Assembly: GCA_016931085.1 (NCBI GenBank)
Contig: JAFGFO010000099.1
Location: forward strand, 1-15,690
Source of the DNA: Thermoflexales bacterium
Lineage (GTDB): Bacteria > Chloroflexota > Anaerolineae > Fen-1058
Direction of reading: 5' to 3'
DNA length: 15,690 nucleotides
In this document: piece by piece, positions 13,889 through 15,690 of the stretch
Numbering within the stretch: position 1 is the first letter of the stretch
Layout of the letters: every line of letters begins with the position of its first letter
Position numbers and translations under genes: made by a program
Notes under the pieces: generated by a model
Seen by the model: only the letters and a program-made list of their open reading frames with translations
The model's database searches: none
What the model was told of the DNA's origin: nothing

Positions 13889-14045
13889 ATAATGCCAGGA
13901 ACCCCGCCGGAGATATACTATGCTCGGCTGAGATGTGGCCTTTTATGCCCGATTACGCCTGTAAAAAAATCTAAAACTCGCCCTTATGCAGCATAGTATC
14001 TCCGGCCCGACGCCCACCCCACTTGGGGTGGGTCGTCTCTTTGTA
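13889..14045 (+). ncRNA. Structured 157-bp repeat, copy B
   Basis: Second copy of the repeat at 11092-11247, with about ten differences, mostly in the loop region around 13972-13984. Both stems (CCGGAGATATACTATGCT with AGCATAGTATCTCCGG, and GACGCCCACCCC with GGGGTGGGTCGTC followed by TCTTT) are unchanged. The upstream -35 seen in copy A is missing here, so it would be expressed only by readthrough from the PIN toxin operon, for which it may act as terminator. Confidence 0.5.
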
Positions 14046-14112
14046 GGGTGAAAGATGCCCAGCCGCAGACGGATTGGCCAGCTCGCCGAGGAGCTAGGAC
14101 TCGCCATTCGCC

Positions 14113-14175
14113 AGATTACCTTTTGTATTGTATAATTATCCTATAGAGCGTAATGCAGCATACGAAAGGTAATCT
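14113..14175 (+). promoter_or_regulatory. Promoter and inverted-repeat operator of the AbiE operon
   Basis: AGATTACCTTTTGTA (14113-14127) and TACGAAAGGTAATCT (14161-14175) are 15-base inverted arms with one mismatch. They bracket a TATAAT (14131-14136), and the right arm covers the AAAGG ribosome-binding site. AbiEi antitoxins are known to repress their operon by binding inverted repeats in the promoter. Confidence 0.65.
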
Positions 14176-14179
14176 CTAG

Positions 14180-14998
14180 ATGACAGACAAGACTTTGGGG
14201 CCGGCAAGTGGGGAACTGCTGCTTCGTCTCAGTGCCGAAGGAAAAAGCATCTTTTCCATCGCCGATGCCCAAGCTATCACACAGACAAGCTATCAGGCTA
14301 CAGCCTCACTGCTTGGCAAGTTGGTGCGCAAGCGATGGCTCGTGCGTCTGACGCCAGGCAAGTATTTGATTGTGCCGTTAGAAGCCGGACTGGACAGCAT
14401 TCCCATGGCCGATCGGTACGTGATTGCTCGCGAGGTATTGGGTGGTCTACCGTACTATATCTCACATTATAGTGCGCTGGAATTGCACCAGATGACCACG
14501 CAGCCTGTCAATACTGTATACGTGACTGTGCCACGCCAACATCCCAACCAAACCATCGCGGGCGTAGGGTATCGCTTTGTCTATGCCAATCGGCGTTCCT
14601 TTTGGGGGGGAGATGCGAGTTGGGTGACTGATCAGGAGCAAGTGCAGGTCAGTGACCCGGAAAAGACTATCCTCGACTGCGCCGCCCGGCCCGAGCTGTG
14701 CGGGGGGATCAGCGAACTGGCCAAGGGGGTATGGCTGCGCAAAGACAATCTGGACGAGAGCCGCCTGGCAGCGCACGCCGGGCGACTCGGCCACAAAGCA
14801 GCCGCCAAGCGAATTGGCTTTTTACTAGAGACATACAAGCTGGGCAAGCCGGAGACAATCGCCGCATTACAGGCGCTTGTCAATGAACGCTACGCGCGTC
14901 TCGACCCCACCTTGCCAGATAAGGGGCCTTACCGCGCTCGCTGGCGGCTGCGTGTCAATCTTGACCCTGAAGAACTCGAAGCTATTGTATGGACGTGA
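14180..14998 (+). CDS. abiEi: AbiEi-type antitoxin/transcriptional regulator
   Basis: 272 residues with an N-terminal winged-helix region (about 10-65: LLRLSAEGKSIFSIADAQAI, LLGKLVRKRWLVRLTPGKYL) and the AbiEi C-terminal domain (YYISHYSALELHQM, VYVTVPRQ, VSDPEKTILDCAARPELCGG). In type IV toxin-antitoxin systems AbiEi represses its own operon and counteracts the nucleotidyltransferase AbiEii, giving phage abortive infection. ATG 14180 follows AAAGG (14165-14169). The stop is 3 bases before the abiEii start. The long inverted repeat over the promoter is its probable binding site. Intact. Confidence 0.85.
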   Translation: MTDKTLGPASGELLLRLSAEGKSIFSIADAQAITQTSYQATASLLGKLVRKRWLVRLTPGKYLIVPLEAGLDSIPMADRYVIAREVLGGLPYYISHYSALELHQMTTQPVNTVYVTVPRQHPNQTIAGVGYRFVYANRRSFWGGDASWVTDQEQVQVSDPEKTILDCAARPELCGGISELAKGVWLRKDNLDESRLAAHAGRLGHKAAAKRIGFLLETYKLGKPETIAALQALVNERYARLDPTLPDKGPYRARWRLRVNLDPEELEAIVWT

Positions 14999-15001
14999 TG
15001 T

Positions 15002-15690
15002 ATGATTTCAACGGCTGAAATCGCTCGATTGGCCCATAGCCTGGGCGTTGGTGACCGCGTCATTGAAAAGGATTATGTCCTGAGTTGGCTGCTGGTCGCT
15101 ATTGCGGAAAGCGAATTGCAAAACGAGGTGACCTTCAAAGGCGGCACGGCGCTCAAGCGGTGCTATTATGCTGACTATCGCTTTTCTGAGGATCTCGACT
15201 TTACACTCTGTGCCGGGCTATCTCACGCCGACCTGATCAGAGGTTTTGAAGCCTCGTTCCCTCGGCTGAGCCAACGGGTGAACTTGACTTTGACGCTGCA
15301 GAGCGCGGAACAGAACGTCTTTGAAAGCACAGTGTTGATTATCAATTATGCGGGGCCGCTCAAGGCGCGTCCCGAGTCGCGGCATATCAAGGTAGACGTC
15401 ACGCGCGGCGAGTTGCTGCTGTATCCGCTGTGCAAATGATCGATGCTGGCGCCATATAGCGATTATCCGGCGGACGTTACGCTGTCGACCTATGCGCTTG
15501 AAGAAATCCTGATCGAAAAGTTGTGCGCTGTGATGGGGCGTACAGAACCACGTGACCTCTACGATGTGTATTGCCTGCTTGAGGAAGGCGACGTCAATTT
15601 AGATTTTTTGCCAGCCCATTTTGCTGCCCAATGCCAGCACAAAGGCCAGATAGCCGCGCAACTGGGTCAAGTGTTGAAAAACAAGACTGA
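15002..15690 (+). pseudogene. abiEii: AbiEii-type nucleotidyltransferase toxin, interrupted by TGA; runs off window
   Basis: The first 145 residues show the AbiEii nucleotidyltransferase core: VIEKDYVLSWLL, TFKGGTALKRCYY (motif I) and RFSEDLDFTL (motif II, D64 and D66), then IKVDVTRGELL (motif III). A TGA at 15437-15439 follows PLCK. The same frame continues without another stop to the window end as SMLAPYSDYPADVTLSTYAL, EILIEKLCAVMGRTEPRDLY and so on, which is motif IV of the family. A single CGA (Arg) to TGA change would explain it. The truncated product lacks motif IV and should be inactive, unless the stop is read through. The 3' end is outside the window. Confidence 0.8.

Noticed and set aside
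14055..14135. Short ORF of 26 codons (MPSRRRIGQLAEELGLAIRQ...) between copy B of the repeat and the AbiE promoter
   Set aside because: It has a plausible ribosome-binding site but ends inside the -10 of the AbiE promoter and matches no family I can name; at most a gene remnant.
1..15690. CRISPR array
   Set aside because: No regularly spaced short direct repeats; the repeats present are att copies, REP-type palindromes, the 156-bp pair and the in-gene duplication.

Overview
The window most resembles an accessory island from a GC-rich, free-living bacterium, probably a Chloroflexota (Anaerolineae/Caldilineae-like) species. This rests on the mix of DUF11-type surface proteins, GC-rich REP-like hairpins of the 'gtaggggcaacc' kind, a DUF1566 protein with a DGR-type accessory protein, and several toxin-antitoxin/defence modules. 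No marker gene fixes the phylum, so this is an inference.

Layout. The window opens inside tRNA-Pro(GGG); tRNA positions 27 to 73 are present. A 44-bp perfect direct repeat covering the tRNA 3' end lies at 14-57 and again at 11928-11971, where the 5' half of the tRNA is missing. Each copy is followed by an 11-bp terminator hairpin and by the 3' end of the same kind of tyrosine recombinase on the minus strand. I read this as an att site and its duplicate, bounding an 11.9-kb integrated element, with a second related element (or its remnant) starting at 11928. Inside the first element, left to right: two recombinase remnants joined head to head (198-342 minus, 344-904 plus); a type ISP/IIG-like restriction-modification enzyme split by an in-frame TAG (991-4422 minus); a Schlafen AlbA_2/HATPase/winged-helix protein (4671-6374 minus); a third recombinase remnant (6606-7112 minus); a secreted DUF1566 protein whose C-terminus looks like the variable region of a diversity-generating retroelement (7238-8614); a truncated avd-like gene (8717-8929); a surface protein with YAW/GWI repeats and DUF11 (8949-10964); a structured 156-bp repeat with its own promoter and terminator (11092-11247); and a RelB/RelE-like pair with a frameshifted toxin (11255-11746 minus).

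To the right of the second att copy are a fourth recombinase remnant (12024-12470 minus), the C-terminal piece of another surface protein (12452-12985), an intact AbrB/PIN toxin-antitoxin pair behind a consensus promoter (13127-13884), the second copy of the 156-bp repeat (13889-14045), and an AbiE-type pair with an inverted-repeat operator (14180 to the window end), whose toxin gene carries an in-frame TGA.

How it fits together. The window looks like an integration hotspot in tRNA-Pro where elements accumulated and decayed. Three of four 'toxic' partners (restriction nuclease/methylase, RelE, AbiEii) carry a single disabling lesion, while the partner or regulator is intact. The most notable content is the orphan DGR target with its avd remnant but no reverse transcriptase or template repeat in the window, and the two-copy structured repeat that may be an undescribed small RNA or miniature mobile element.
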